Below are positions 13,706-22,036 of a stretch of DNA of 28,517 nt, piece by piece. This DNA is from 01-FULL-43-15b sp964472675 (GTDB lineage Bacteria > Patescibacteriota > Microgenomatia > UBA8517 > UBA10165): the NCBI GenBank assembly GCA_964472675.1, contig CAYYLO010000011.1, forward strand, positions 1-28,517. Direction: 5' to 3'. The first letter of the stretch is position 1, and each line of letters begins with the position of its first letter. A program made the translations under genes and the position numbers. The notes under the pieces were generated by a model that worked only from the letters and a program-made list of their open reading frames with translations, did not search any database and had not been told where the DNA came from.

Positions 13706-16675
13706 ATGGCAAAATTTAAATCTTTCGACAAAACTCAGGGCCGAAAAGGTTTTCGGCCTGTTGATCCAAAGGTAGATTTTATAGCTTTAGAGAAAAAGCT
13801 CCTTTCTTGGTGGTATGAGAACGACGTGATTTCAAAATACCTTCATAAAAACGACTCCTCTGAGAAAATTTTCTCTTTTTTAGACGGGCCAATAACTGCA
13901 AATAACCCGATGGGGGTACACCATGCATGGGGCCGAACTTATAAAGACCTTTTCCAGAGGTTTAAAAATATGCAGGGCTATAAGCAGCGCTTCCAAAACG
14001 GGTTTGATTGTCAGGGGCTTTGGGTTGAAGTGCAAGTTGAAAAAGACTTGGGGTTAAAATCCAAAAAAGATATCGAAAATTTAGTTGCCGGAGACGTTAA
14101 GGCCAGTATTGCGAAGTTTGTCCAGCTTTGCAAAGAACGCGTCTATAAATTTGCCGCCGTTCAAACTGATCAATCCAAGCGCTTGGGCTACTTTATGGAT
14201 TGGGATAACTCCTACTTTACGCTTTCTGACGAAAACAACTATATGATTTGGACATTCCTTAAAAAATGTCACGAAAAGGGACTGATTTACAAAGGCCACG
14301 ACTCTGTTCCCTGGTGTCCCCGTTGTGGAACCGCAATTTCCCAACATGAAATGTTGACGGAGGATTACAAAGAAGTTACACATGAGTCGATTTTTGTGGA
14401 ATACCCGATTGTGGGGCGAGAAAATGAATATTTATTGGTTTGGACTACAACCCCCTGGACTTTGCCTGCAAACGTTGCGATAGCTGTGAACCCGGATTTG
14501 GAGTATGTAGAGGTTGAAAAAGATGGCAAGTCGTATGTGGTTGCCAAAGGTGCGGCGGAAAGGGTGTTGGGTAAAGGTGGGGAGGCAAGAGTAGTCAGGG
14601 AATATAAGGGGGAAGACATTGCGGGATGGGAATATGTGGGGCCTTTTGATCACTTGCCGCGCGTGCAAAAAACTATGAATGGACAGCCGCACAAAGTTGT
14701 GGCAACTAATCCACTTGTTTTGCCGGTCAACGCAGAAGAAGGAACTGGCTTGGTGCATATTGCCCCGGGAGCAGGCGCGGAAGATTTTCAGCTTGGAAAT
14801 GAGCTCAAATTGCCTGTAATTGACGTTATTGACGAAGAGGCCAACTACCTTCCCGGGATGGAAGAATTTTCCGGACAGAATGCAAAAGATCAGCCTGGGA
14901 TAATTTTAAACTACGTTAAAGAAACTGAAAATGGGAAGTACTTTTTTGAAACGCTGAAATATACCCACAGGTATCCGGCTTGCTGGCGTTGCCATTCGGA
15001 ACTTGTCTGGCGGGTAGTTGATGAGTGGTACATCGCGATGGACAAGCCATTGAAATCAAAAAGTTTGAGAGAAGAAATGAAATCTGTGGCTAGGAAAATC
15101 GAGTGGATACCAAGTTTTGGGTTGAAGCGGGAGTTAGAATGGTTGGATAATATGCATGACTGGCTGATTTCCAAAAAAAGATACTGGGGTTTGGCTTTGC
15201 CAATTTGGGAATGCAAGGAATGTGGCGAGTTCCAGGTGATAGGAGGAAAAGAAGAACTAGAGGGTAAGGCAGTCGAAGGATTAGAGGAGTTTAAAGATAA
15301 GTCACCCCACAGACCATATGTTGATGAAATAAAAATAAAGTGTCAAAAATGTGGGGGGCTGGCAACTCGTGTTCCGGACGTTGGCAACCCCTGGCTTGAC
15401 GCGGGAATCGTCCCTTTTTCAACAATCTCCAGAGACAATAAAAGTCTTCCACTTTACCGGACAGATAAAAAAGAGTGGAGAAAATGGTTTCCCACAGATT
15501 TTATAACTGAAAGCTTTCCCGGGCAATTTAAAAATTGGTTTTATTCATTGATTGCTATGAGCACGGTATTGGAAAATGAAGAGCCATTCAAAACTGTTTT
15601 AGGTTTTGCCACGCTTTTAGCTGAAGACGGACGTCCAATGCACAAAAGCTGGGGGAACGCGATTGAGTTTAACGAAGGCGCAGACACAATCGGCGTTGAT
15701 GTTATGCGTTGGATGTATGCCAAACAAGACCCCGCAACAAATATGCTTTTTGGCTACAAAGCTGGAGAGCAAACGAAGCGGCAATTTTTGTTGATGCTTT
15801 GGAATATTTATAACTTTTTTACATTGAATGCGAATGCGGACGAATGGGATAACACGAATATTAGCGAATCGGAACATGTACTTGATCGATGGATTACGGC
15901 AAGACTGGGAGGGACTTTAAATGTAGTTACGGAATCTTTGGAAGTCTATGACGCAAGAAGTGCGGCTTTGGCTATTGAAGGATTTGTTCAAGATCTCTCT
16001 TTGTGGTATGTCCGCAGAAGCCGCGACCGGATTGGCCCAAATGCAAGTAATTTGAAAGACAAAAACAGTTGTTACTCAACTCTTTATGATGTGTTATTGA
16101 CTCTCTCAAAAGTACTTGCGCCATTTATGCCATTTATATCGGAAGAAATATATAAAAATTTAAGTGGTGAGGAATCAGTTCATCTTGCTTCCTGGCCGGC
16201 TATGCACGAGAAATCCGCTGAAGAAAGTAAATTGATTGAGCAGATTGAGCTTGCACGAATAGTAGTCGAAAGAGGACACGCGGCACGAAAGGTAGCTGGT
16301 ATTCCTGTGAGACAACCATTGGCCAAAGTAAAGGTAATTTATTCAAATGAAGCATTGCAAGATGATATACTCCAACTGATCAAAGAAGAACTTAACGTGA
16401 GAAGTGTGGCGTGGGAAGTGGGAGATTCGAGTGAGTCGGAAGTAACTTTAGACACAAATATCACACCAGAACTTGAGGAAGAAGGAAAAGCGCGGGAGTT
16501 GGCAAGACTTATTCAAGATGAGCGGAAAAAGTTAGGCACTCCCTTGAGTGCAAAAGTTACAGTTATCGCGCCCTGGGTCCCAAAAGACCATACTGTTTTA
16601 GAGTGGCTTAAAAAACGCACCTTAAGCCGCGAAATCTCGAAAGGTGATACACTTTGCGTAGAGTGGGAATCTTAA
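13706..16675 (+). CDS. ileS: Isoleucyl-tRNA synthetase, divergent form
   Basis: 989 aa, within the family range. It charges tRNA-Ile in the cytoplasm. The class I signature is the unusual ANNPMGVHHAWGR (about residues 61-73) in place of HIGH, and RPMHKSWGN (about 643-651) in place of KMSKS; the second Lys and the Ser-x-Gly-Asn are kept. The editing (CP1) domain spans about 190-400, with WTTTPWTLPANVA. Zinc-type Cys pairs are CPRC, CWRC, CKEC and CQKC. The class I insertion DWLISKKRYWGLALPIW is clear, and the anticodon-binding region covers about 710 to the end. It is preceded by an Ile-leader attenuator, so it is probably controlled by Ile-tRNA charging. It overlaps the start of rodA. Confidence 0.95.
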   Translation: MAKFKSFDKTQGRKGFRPVDPKVDFIALEKKLLSWWYENDVISKYLHKNDSSEKIFSFLDGPITANNPMGVHHAWGRTYKDLFQRFKNMQGYKQRFQNGFDCQGLWVEVQVEKDLGLKSKKDIENLVAGDVKASIAKFVQLCKERVYKFAAVQTDQSKRLGYFMDWDNSYFTLSDENNYMIWTFLKKCHEKGLIYKGHDSVPWCPRCGTAISQHEMLTEDYKEVTHESIFVEYPIVGRENEYLLVWTTTPWTLPANVAIAVNPDLEYVEVEKDGKSYVVAKGAAERVLGKGGEARVVREYKGEDIAGWEYVGPFDHLPRVQKTMNGQPHKVVATNPLVLPVNAEEGTGLVHIAPGAGAEDFQLGNELKLPVIDVIDEEANYLPGMEEFSGQNAKDQPGIILNYVKETENGKYFFETLKYTHRYPACWRCHSELVWRVVDEWYIAMDKPLKSKSLREEMKSVARKIEWIPSFGLKRELEWLDNMHDWLISKKRYWGLALPIWECKECGEFQVIGGKEELEGKAVEGLEEFKDKSPHRPYVDEIKIKCQKCGGLATRVPDVGNPWLDAGIVPFSTISRDNKSLPLYRTDKKEWRKWFPTDFITESFPGQFKNWFYSLIAMSTVLENEEPFKTVLGFATLLAEDGRPMHKSWGNAIEFNEGADTIGVDVMRWMYAKQDPATNMLFGYKAGEQTKRQFLLMLWNIYNFFTLNANADEWDNTNISESEHVLDRWITARLGGTLNVVTESLEVYDARSAALAIEGFVQDLSLWYVRRSRDRIGPNASNLKDKNSCYSTLYDVLLTLSKVLAPFMPFISEEIYKNLSGEESVHLASWPAMHEKSAEESKLIEQIELARIVVERGHAARKVAGIPVRQPLAKVKVIYSNEALQDDILQLIKEELNVRSVAWEVGDSSESEVTLDTNITPELEEEGKARELARLIQDERKKLGTPLSAKVTVIAPWVPKDHTVLEWLKKRTLSREISKGDTLCVEWES

Positions 16676-17754
16676 AAACGGTTGACTGGTTCTTGTTTGC
16701 GCCGGCTGTTTTTTTAATGGTCCTGGGAGGATTAGTTTTATCAAGCGTTTCAAAAAACGCGTTCCCCGAGCACTTTATTTTTTTGTCTGCCGCTTTAATA
16801 GTTTTTTATATCACCTCAAAAATTGACGTTGATATTTTGTTTTCACTCTCAGGACTCCTTTACATTTTTTCTTTGCTACTTTTGATTTCAACTTTAATTT
16901 TGGGATTTATACATCCTGGAGTGGTAACGCGTGGAGCAAGCCGATGGATTTATTTAGGACCGTTTGCTCTCCAGCCTTCCGAATTTATTAAACCCGCTCT
17001 TTTGTTATTTTTTGCCAACGTTGTTTCCTCGCGTACCGGGTTTTTGCGATTTTTTCTGGCTCTGGCGGCTTTTCTACCGGCCTTTATTCTTGTGGCGCTA
17101 CAGCCTGATTTGGGATCGGCGATAGTTTTATCTGCCGGATTTTTAGGAATTCTCTTTTTTGGGGGGTTGCCTTTGCGCGCCCTTGCGGGCGCTTTTGTTC
17201 TTTTGACGGCCTTTCTGCCTTTTGCCTGGCAATTTCTTGCCAATTACCAAAAATTGCGGATTTTGACCTTTCTGTATCCGACAGCAGACCCTCTCGGGGC
17301 AGGGTATAACTCTTTGCAGGCGATGATCGCTGTAGGCAGCGGTGGACTTTTTGGCCGCGGTTTGGGTCAGGGCACACAGAGTCAATTATCATTTTTACCA
17401 GAGCGGCACACAGACTTTATTTTTGCTGCGCTATCTGAAGAATTAGGGTTTGCCGCAGCCACCCTTGCCCTGGCTGCCTTTTTTATAATTTTATATAGAT
17501 TAATTATTATTTTGAGAAAGCAGGAGAATGTGCTATTGCAAAGTTTATTGGGAGGTATATTTTTTGTCTTTTTCATACACATTGCTGTTAACGTGGGAAT
17601 GAATATGGGGGTTTTGCCAATTACGGGCATACCGTTACCTTTTGTTTCCTCGGGAGGATCTTCATTGTTAACCATGTCTGCAATGCTGGGTATGGCAGCA
17701 GGTATTTCTTCCAGGTTGAAAACAGGCTCAAGAACAGATATAATCTTGATGTAA
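16654..17754 (+). CDS. rodA: SEDS peptidoglycan polymerase RodA/FtsW
   Basis: 366 aa with about ten TM helices. SEDS motifs: SRWIYLGPFALQPSEFIKP, ALQPDLGSAIV, GYNSLQAMIAVGSGGLFGRG, FLPERHTDFIFAALSEELGF and GIPLPFVSSGGSSLL. The protein polymerises lipid II glycan strands together with a class B PBP. RodA is preferred to FtsW by length and lack of a long tail, but this is not certain. The start could be TTG 16654 or GTG 16663; both lie inside the end of ileS, so the genes are translationally coupled. Its stop directly abuts the rplU ATG. Confidence 0.92.
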   Translation: MRRVGILKTVDWFLFAPAVFLMVLGGLVLSSVSKNAFPEHFIFLSAALIVFYITSKIDVDILFSLSGLLYIFSLLLLISTLILGFIHPGVVTRGASRWIYLGPFALQPSEFIKPALLLFFANVVSSRTGFLRFFLALAAFLPAFILVALQPDLGSAIVLSAGFLGILFFGGLPLRALAGAFVLLTAFLPFAWQFLANYQKLRILTFLYPTADPLGAGYNSLQAMIAVGSGGLFGRGLGQGTQSQLSFLPERHTDFIFAALSEELGFAAATLALAAFFIILYRLIIILRKQENVLLQSLLGGIFFVFFIHIAVNVGMNMGVLPITGIPLPFVSSGGSSLLTMSAMLGMAAGISSRLKTGSRTDIILM

Positions 17755-18075
17755 ATGGATAATAAATACGCAGTTTTCCAGAATGGTTCACACCAATATA
17801 AGGTTTGCGAAGGCGACGAGCTTTTATTAGACAGGTTGTCGGGCAAGTTGAGTGAGGCAGTAGAATTTGGCCAGGTGGTTTTGGTTTCTGATGGCGGTAA
17901 GGTTACTTTGGGTAACCCATATGTAGCAGGTGCAAAGATAGAAGCACAAATTTTAGGAGAAGAAAAAGGCGAAAAAATCCGGGTAGCAAAATACAAAGCC
18001 AAATCCCGATACCGGAAAGTAAGCGGATTCAGAGCAAAACTAACGCGCGTGAAAGTTGAAAAAATAGTCCTCTAG
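17755..18075 (+). CDS. rplU: 50S ribosomal protein L21
   Basis: 106 aa, standard length. YAVFQNGSHQYKV is the N-terminal strand signature (a variant of the usual YAVIKTGGKQYKV), and YRKVSGFRAKLTRVKVEKI is the C-terminal 23S rRNA-binding signature. The ATG follows the rodA stop with no gap, so it is read from the same transcript. Confidence 0.97.
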   Translation: MDNKYAVFQNGSHQYKVCEGDELLLDRLSGKLSEAVEFGQVVLVSDGGKVTLGNPYVAGAKIEAQILGEEKGEKIRVAKYKAKSRYRKVSGFRAKLTRVKVEKIVL

Positions 18076-18135
18076 TTTAAAATTTCTCCTACCTTTCATA
18101 TACCAAGACTGTATTAATGTATCAAAATGGACGTC

Positions 18136-18164
18136 TTGACAGGTGTGAAAAAGGGGGATATAGT
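18136..18164 (+). promoter_or_regulatory. rpmA promoter
   Basis: TTGACA (18136-18141), a 17-nt spacer, TATAGT (18159-18164). The predicted +1 is about 18171, leaving a 9-nt 5' UTR without Shine-Dalgarno. It separates rpmA-parB from the rodA-rplU unit, or adds to it. Confidence 0.65.
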
Positions 18165-18179
18165 TAACCTAAAGAATTT

Positions 18180-18425
18180 ATGTCAAAGAAAAAAGCAGGC
18201 GGAAAAGTAAGACAACAAGCCAATGTTGCAGGTAAACGTTTAGGGTTGAAAATTTCCGGCGGAGAAAAAGTTAAGGCTGGTAATATTCTAATTCGCCAAA
18301 GAGGAACCGCCTACCATGCAGGGCAAAATGTTAGGGTAGGGCGTGACCACACATTATATTCTACGAAACATGGCCAGGTGCGGTTTAGAACTAGTCAAGG
18401 TGTGTCTGTGGTAGATATCGTCTAA
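18180..18425 (+). CDS. rpmA: 50S ribosomal protein L27
   Basis: 81 aa. Typical features: KKAGGKVRQQANVAGKRLGLK, GNILIRQRGTAYHAGQNVRVG and the DHTLYSTKHGQVRF core. The flexible N-terminus reaches the peptidyl transferase centre. It begins directly with MSKKKAGG and has no cleavable N-terminal extension of the Firmicutes type. The rplU-rpmA pair is conserved in bacteria. Confidence 0.97.
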   Translation: MSKKKAGGKVRQQANVAGKRLGLKISGGEKVKAGNILIRQRGTAYHAGQNVRVGRDHTLYSTKHGQVRFRTSQGVSVVDIV

Positions 18426-18430
18426 TTCTA

Positions 18431-19288
18431 ATGTCTTTTGCCAACACTCAAGTAGAGATCATTCCGGTTGACCAACTACAGCCCAATCCTCTTCAGCCTC
18501 GGGGAGTGATTACACCAGAAAGTCTGGTAGACCTTATTGACTCGATAAAAGAACATGGAATTTTAGAACCTCTTGTTGTTGCCAAAACTCCGGCAGGGTA
18601 CCAAATAATTGCAGGAGAACGCCGCTGGCGAGCATCAAAATATGCCGGGTTAACGCATGTTCCTGCCGTTATTAAAGAAACTTCACCTCGCGGAATGCTT
18701 GAACTGGCCATTATTGAAAATGTCCAAAGAGTTGACCTTAATGCTTTAGACCGCGCGCGCGGGTTTCAGCGTTTGATGGATGAGTTTGGCTTAACTAATG
18801 CTGATGTTGCGCAAAGAATTGGCAAAAGTCCTGCTTATATTGCTAATTCTCTGCGGCTTTTACGGCTTCCCGATGCATTGAAGGACGGTCTTTTGTCAAG
18901 TTTAATAACAGAAGGGCACGCCCGCGCTTTAGCAGCAATTGAAGACCATGCGTTGATGGTTGAGGCTTACAAAATTATTTTGCGGGAGTCCGGATCTGTG
19001 CGTCGCGCAGAGGATTTAGCCCGCAGAATGAAACTTAAGTCAGGCCAAAAGGAACATCCCAAAACTCCAGCCGACCAACCTATTATCGTAAGCGAAGAAA
19101 TTGACCAAATGGTGGCGGATATCAAGGATAAGCTTACCGATAAAAGTTTTGAAAATAAACCTACAAACGTTAAGATTTTGCGATCGCTGAGAGAAACAAA
19201 GCTGGTGATCGTCTTTAAAGGCGGCTTGAACGAGACAGAAAACAGGCTTCAAAAGCTCTTTTCAAGCGTTTCCTCAATTAATCTCTAG
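18431..19288 (+). CDS. parB: ParB/Spo0J-family chromosome partitioning protein
   Basis: 285 aa. ParB N-terminal domain with QLQPNPLQPR near residue 16 and the CTP-binding GERRWRASKYAG near 62-73. A helix-turn-helix DNA-binding domain (NADVAQRIGKSPAYIANSLRLLRLP) is at about 122-146, and a short C-terminal dimerisation domain ends the protein. It loads on parS sites and organises the origin region. It begins 5 nt after rpmA, so is co-transcribed. No ParA gene is in the window, and no canonical parS was found by eye. Confidence 0.92.
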   Translation: MSFANTQVEIIPVDQLQPNPLQPRGVITPESLVDLIDSIKEHGILEPLVVAKTPAGYQIIAGERRWRASKYAGLTHVPAVIKETSPRGMLELAIIENVQRVDLNALDRARGFQRLMDEFGLTNADVAQRIGKSPAYIANSLRLLRLPDALKDGLLSSLITEGHARALAAIEDHALMVEAYKIILRESGSVRRAEDLARRMKLKSGQKEHPKTPADQPIIVSEEIDQMVADIKDKLTDKSFENKPTNVKILRSLRETKLVIVFKGGLNETENRLQKLFSSVSSINL

Positions 19289-19291
19289 ACT

Positions 19292-19834
19292 TTAATGGAT
19301 GAGACCCACTTTGCTTGGTGGCCAATATGCGAACCAAGCCTTGCCTCTAATTTTTCCCTTTTTGACAGGTCCCCATTTTCTTGAATCCGATGAGTTTGTG
19401 CGGTTGTCCCCGAAAACTATATACTCATTTTCACCAATAATAATCTCCTCTCCTTCTGACATAAATGGTCCAGGCGGGGTAATGGCCTCTTTACCCAGGT
19501 AATCTTCGTTTAATAGTTCCCCGTTTAAGTATACTTTATTATCGCGGATCATTACTTTATCGCCAGGTATGCCGATAATCCTTTTTATATAGTCATCAGT
19601 GGGATCAGGCGGTGCGGCAAAAATTACAACATCACCGCGGGAAGGTTGACCTAACTTGTAGGAAATTTTATCAGTTAACAGATACTCATTATGTTCAAAA
19701 TTAGGGAACATAGACTCGCCTTTGACTTGGTGGGGTTGGGCTAAAAACAGATATACGATCAAGAAAATTGCAAAAGCCAGAACGACAGTTTGCAAAAGAT
19801 CGAGGATGAATGCCGTTGCTTTTTGGTTTGCCAC
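19292..19834 (-). CDS. lepB: Signal peptidase I
   Basis: 180 aa with one N-terminal TM helix (about 10-31), as in short bacterial enzymes. Catalytic Ser41 is in KGESMFPNF and Lys84 in DYIKRIIGIPGDKV; the conserved GDNRTNSSDSRKWGPV box is near the C-terminus. It cleaves Sec (and Tat) signal peptides on the outer face of the membrane, and the exported proteins at 6893 and 8230 are likely clients. The GTG start fits the leaderless promoter next to tRNA-Val. It is convergent with parB, 3 nt apart. Confidence 0.95.
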   Translation of the reverse strand: MANQKATAFILDLLQTVVLAFAIFLIVYLFLAQPHQVKGESMFPNFEHNEYLLTDKISYKLGQPSRGDVVIFAAPPDPTDDYIKRIIGIPGDKVMIRDNKVYLNGELLNEDYLGKEAITPPGPFMSEGEEIIIGENEYIVFGDNRTNSSDSRKWGPVKKGKIRGKAWFAYWPPSKVGLIH

Positions 19835-19841
19835 AGGTGTA

Positions 19842-19870
19842 ATTGTGTATTAAAGGAGAATGGGTGTCAA
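19842..19870 (-). promoter_or_regulatory. lepB promoter abutting the tRNA-Val 3' end
   Basis: On the minus strand TTGACA (19870-19865) begins directly after the CCA of tRNA-Val. A 17-nt spacer and CACAAT (19847-19842) follow; the predicted +1 (19835) is one base before the GTG at 19834. Confidence 0.65.
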
Positions 19871-19947
19871 TGGTGGACCTGACAGGACTCGAACCTGTGA
19901 CCTTTCGAATGTGAATCGAACGCTCTAGCCAGCTGAGCTACAGATCC
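19871..19947 (-). tRNA. tRNA-Val (anticodon CAC), CCA encoded
   Basis: A complete cloverleaf on the minus strand. Acceptor GGATCTG/CAGGTCC (one G-U), D stem GCTC/GAGC, anticodon stem TTCGA/TCGAA with loop TTCACAT, T stem ACAGG/CCTGT with loop TTCGAGT, discriminator A, then CCA. The CAC anticodon reads GTG codons. Its 5' side repeats GATCCC from the tRNA end, followed by an imperfect ATCCC/GGGAT hairpin. Confidence 0.95.
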
Positions 19948-19976
19948 CTGAGATCCCTCGCTTGCGCTCGGGATGG

Positions 19977-20006
19977 CATGTATACGCATAAAGTTCCGCA
20001 TACATG
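19977..20006. repeat. Inverted repeat in the divergent tRNA-Val / glycosyltransferase promoter region
   Basis: CATGTAT (19977-19983) and ATACATG (20000-20006). It covers the likely tRNA-Val promoter (minus strand TTGACA at 20010-20005) and lies 27 nt before the -10 of the next gene. It could be an operator; nothing more can be said. Confidence 0.35.
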
Positions 20007-20029
20007 TCAATTTTATCATATGGGATATT

Positions 20030-20038
20030 TGCTATACT
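20030..20038 (+). promoter_or_regulatory. Extended -10 promoter of the glycosyltransferase operon
   Basis: TGC-TATACT (-10 at 20033-20038) with no good -35, as expected for an extended -10 promoter. The predicted +1 (20045) is one base before the ATG at 20046. Confidence 0.55.
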
Positions 20039-20045
20039 ATATTGT

Positions 20046-20810
20046 ATGATTTCGGCGGTAGTTTTAACTAATAATGAGGAAAGAAATATCACAGAATGCC
20101 TTAAGTGTTTAAAGTGGTGTGATGAGATAGTAGTCATCGATGACTACTCGGAGGATAAAACCACACAAATAGCTTCAAAATTCGGTGCAAAAATTTACCA
20201 GCGGCATTTAGAAAATGACTTTGGCCAACAAAGAAATTTTGGATTGCAGAAAGCAAAGGGAGAATGGGTTTTGTTTGTTGATGCAGATGAAAGAATTTCA
20301 GCAGAACTTGCAGCTGAAATTCAAAAAGCAATAACAAATCACGCTTACTCTGGCTTTTCTTTCCGGCGGGCGGATGTGTTGTGGGGTAGGCGAATGTTCC
20401 ACGGCGAGCCGGGCAGCGTTAGACTACTCCGATTGGCAAAAAAGGGTGCAGGCAAGTGGAGCAGGCGGGTGCATGAGGTGTGGGATATTGACGGTGCCAC
20501 AGAATTACTCCGGTCTCCCCTTCTCCATTATCCCCACCAAACTTTTGCTGAGTTTTTAACTGATATAGATTATTATTCAACCCTCCACGCACAAGCAAAT
20601 TTTGAAGAGGGCAAGCGCTCAAGCATTTTAAAATTTATAATTTTTCCAAAGCTAAAATTTTTGCAAAACTATATTTTTAAGATGGGGTTTTTAGATGGGG
20701 TACAGGGATTTATTGTTGCCATGATGATGAGCTTTCATTCATATTTGGCGTGGGGGAAGTTGTGGTTGTTGCAATGGGGTGCTGACCTTCCGACGCCCCG
20801 AGATTCATGA
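20046..20810 (+). CDS. GT2-family glycosyltransferase (WaaE/KdtX-like)
   Basis: 254 aa from ATG 20046. ATG is preferred over an in-frame start 42 nt upstream because the -10 box overlaps that stretch. GT-A fold: SAVVLTNNEERNI, DEIVVIDDYSEDKT, and LFVDADERI where DAD (79-81) binds the metal-nucleotide sugar. GGxxR-type acceptor residues are replaced by a WSRRVHEVW motif typical of the beta-1,4-glucosyltransferase (WaaE) group. The C-terminus holds a hydrophobic stretch (about 215-245) likely contacting the membrane. It overlaps the O-antigen-ligase-like gene by 4 nt, so the two probably build one surface glycan. Confidence 0.88.
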   Translation: MISAVVLTNNEERNITECLKCLKWCDEIVVIDDYSEDKTTQIASKFGAKIYQRHLENDFGQQRNFGLQKAKGEWVLFVDADERISAELAAEIQKAITNHAYSGFSFRRADVLWGRRMFHGEPGSVRLLRLAKKGAGKWSRRVHEVWDIDGATELLRSPLLHYPHQTFAEFLTDIDYYSTLHAQANFEEGKRSSILKFIIFPKLKFLQNYIFKMGFLDGVQGFIVAMMMSFHSYLAWGKLWLLQWGADLPTPRDS

Positions 20811-22036
20811 TCTGGCTACTTTTTTTATACTTGGTTTTATACCCTTTCGGCCAACTTTTGAGCTTTCAGGTTCTGCCTTCAGGACGGATACATGCGGTTG
20901 ATTTGGCAGCGTCCCTTGTGGTGTTGTTCTGGCTATTTCAGTTGCTGCTTAAACGGAGAATTCCACGGATTCCTTTGGCGACTCCAATACTTTCTTTTTT
21001 GGGAGTGGCCGTCTTCAGCCTTGCTCTTGGAAGTATTGGCAAGCCACTAAGTTCTATTGCTGTGGGAGCTTCATATTTGGCAAGACTGGTTCTCTATTTC
21101 TTTTTCTATTTCGCGGCTTTTGATTTTCTCAATAGAGATTTATATAAGGAAAAGTTACGAGCCACAATTTACAACAGCTTAATTGTTTGCGGCGCATTTA
21201 TTGCAATCCTGGGTCTTTTAGGCTACGTAATTTATCCGGATACAAAAGCGCTCTCCGAATTCGGCTGGGATAATCATTACTACCGTCTGGTCGGGCCGTT
21301 ATTGGATCCGGCTTTTACTGGAATTATACTGGTTCTTTTTTTAATCCTGGTGACACTAAAAAAGTGGGTTGGTAGAAAAGAACAGGCACTTGGATTATTT
21401 TTGTTTTTAATTGCGTGGATTGCGCTTTCCCTGACTTATTCGCGTGCAAGCTATGCGGGAGCTTTAGCCTTTTTTGCCGCTGCTTTTATTGCGAAGAAAA
21501 ATGTGGGATTTATTGTAGGAGGCGTGTTGCTTTTTGTTGCCACTTTTTATTTGTTGCCGCATCCAAAAGCAAGCGCCGGAACCAATTTAGCAAGAACCCA
21601 AACTGTCATTTCAAGAGTAAATAACTATGAAGAGGCACTGTTGGTGGGTTTAAAAAATCCTGCCTTCGGCGTAGGGTATAATATGTATGCATTAGCCTCA
21701 AAAGGCTCAACCTTTCAAGGCTGGGAGGGGAAAATTGTGCATAATGGTTCGGGGGTTCATTCTAGTTTTCTTTTTGTGTTTGCAACGATGGGGACTGCCG
21801 GACTATTGGTTTACTTATATCTGTGGGTTAAAATACTTGTCTTGGGGTGGAACGGGCGGAAAACCGTCTATGGACTTGTACTTTTCTGCTCAACAGCGGC
21901 ACTACTTGTGGAGTCTGTCTTTGATAACTCACTGTTTTACCCCTGGGTGATGGGATGGATGGGGATTCTTCTTGCAATGCAGGAAGAACAAAAACCAAAC
22001 CATAAGCACCAAGATACAAACAAGCACCAAATCTAA
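20807..22036 (+). CDS. O-antigen ligase/polymerase-family membrane protein (Wzy_C)
   Basis: 409 aa, about ten to twelve TM helices. The Wzy_C core includes LTYSRASYAGALAFF, and the large periplasmic-type loop has NPAFGVGYNMY and VHSSFLFVFATMG, whose His is typical of O-antigen ligases and polymerases. It transfers or polymerises glycans from a lipid carrier outside the membrane. The start overlaps the preceding glycosyltransferase gene (ATGA). The last 14 residues (NHKHQDTNKHQI) are encoded by one arm of an AT-rich inverted repeat and are probably not conserved. Confidence 0.87.
   Translation: MIWLLFLYLVLYPFGQLLSFQVLPSGRIHAVDLAASLVVLFWLFQLLLKRRIPRIPLATPILSFLGVAVFSLALGSIGKPLSSIAVGASYLARLVLYFFFYFAAFDFLNRDLYKEKLRATIYNSLIVCGAFIAILGLLGYVIYPDTKALSEFGWDNHYYRLVGPLLDPAFTGIILVLFLILVTLKKWVGRKEQALGLFLFLIAWIALSLTYSRASYAGALAFFAAAFIAKKNVGFIVGGVLLFVATFYLLPHPKASAGTNLARTQTVISRVNNYEEALLVGLKNPAFGVGYNMYALASKGSTFQGWEGKIVHNGSGVHSSFLFVFATMGTAGLLVYLYLWVKILVLGWNGRKTVYGLVLFCSTAALLVESVFDNSLFYPWVMGWMGILLAMQEEQKPNHKHQDTNKHQI

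Noticed and set aside
18100..18140. Terminator between rplU and rpmA from CAAGAC/GTCTTG
   Set aside because: Only 6 bp with a loop of more than 20 nt and no U-tract.
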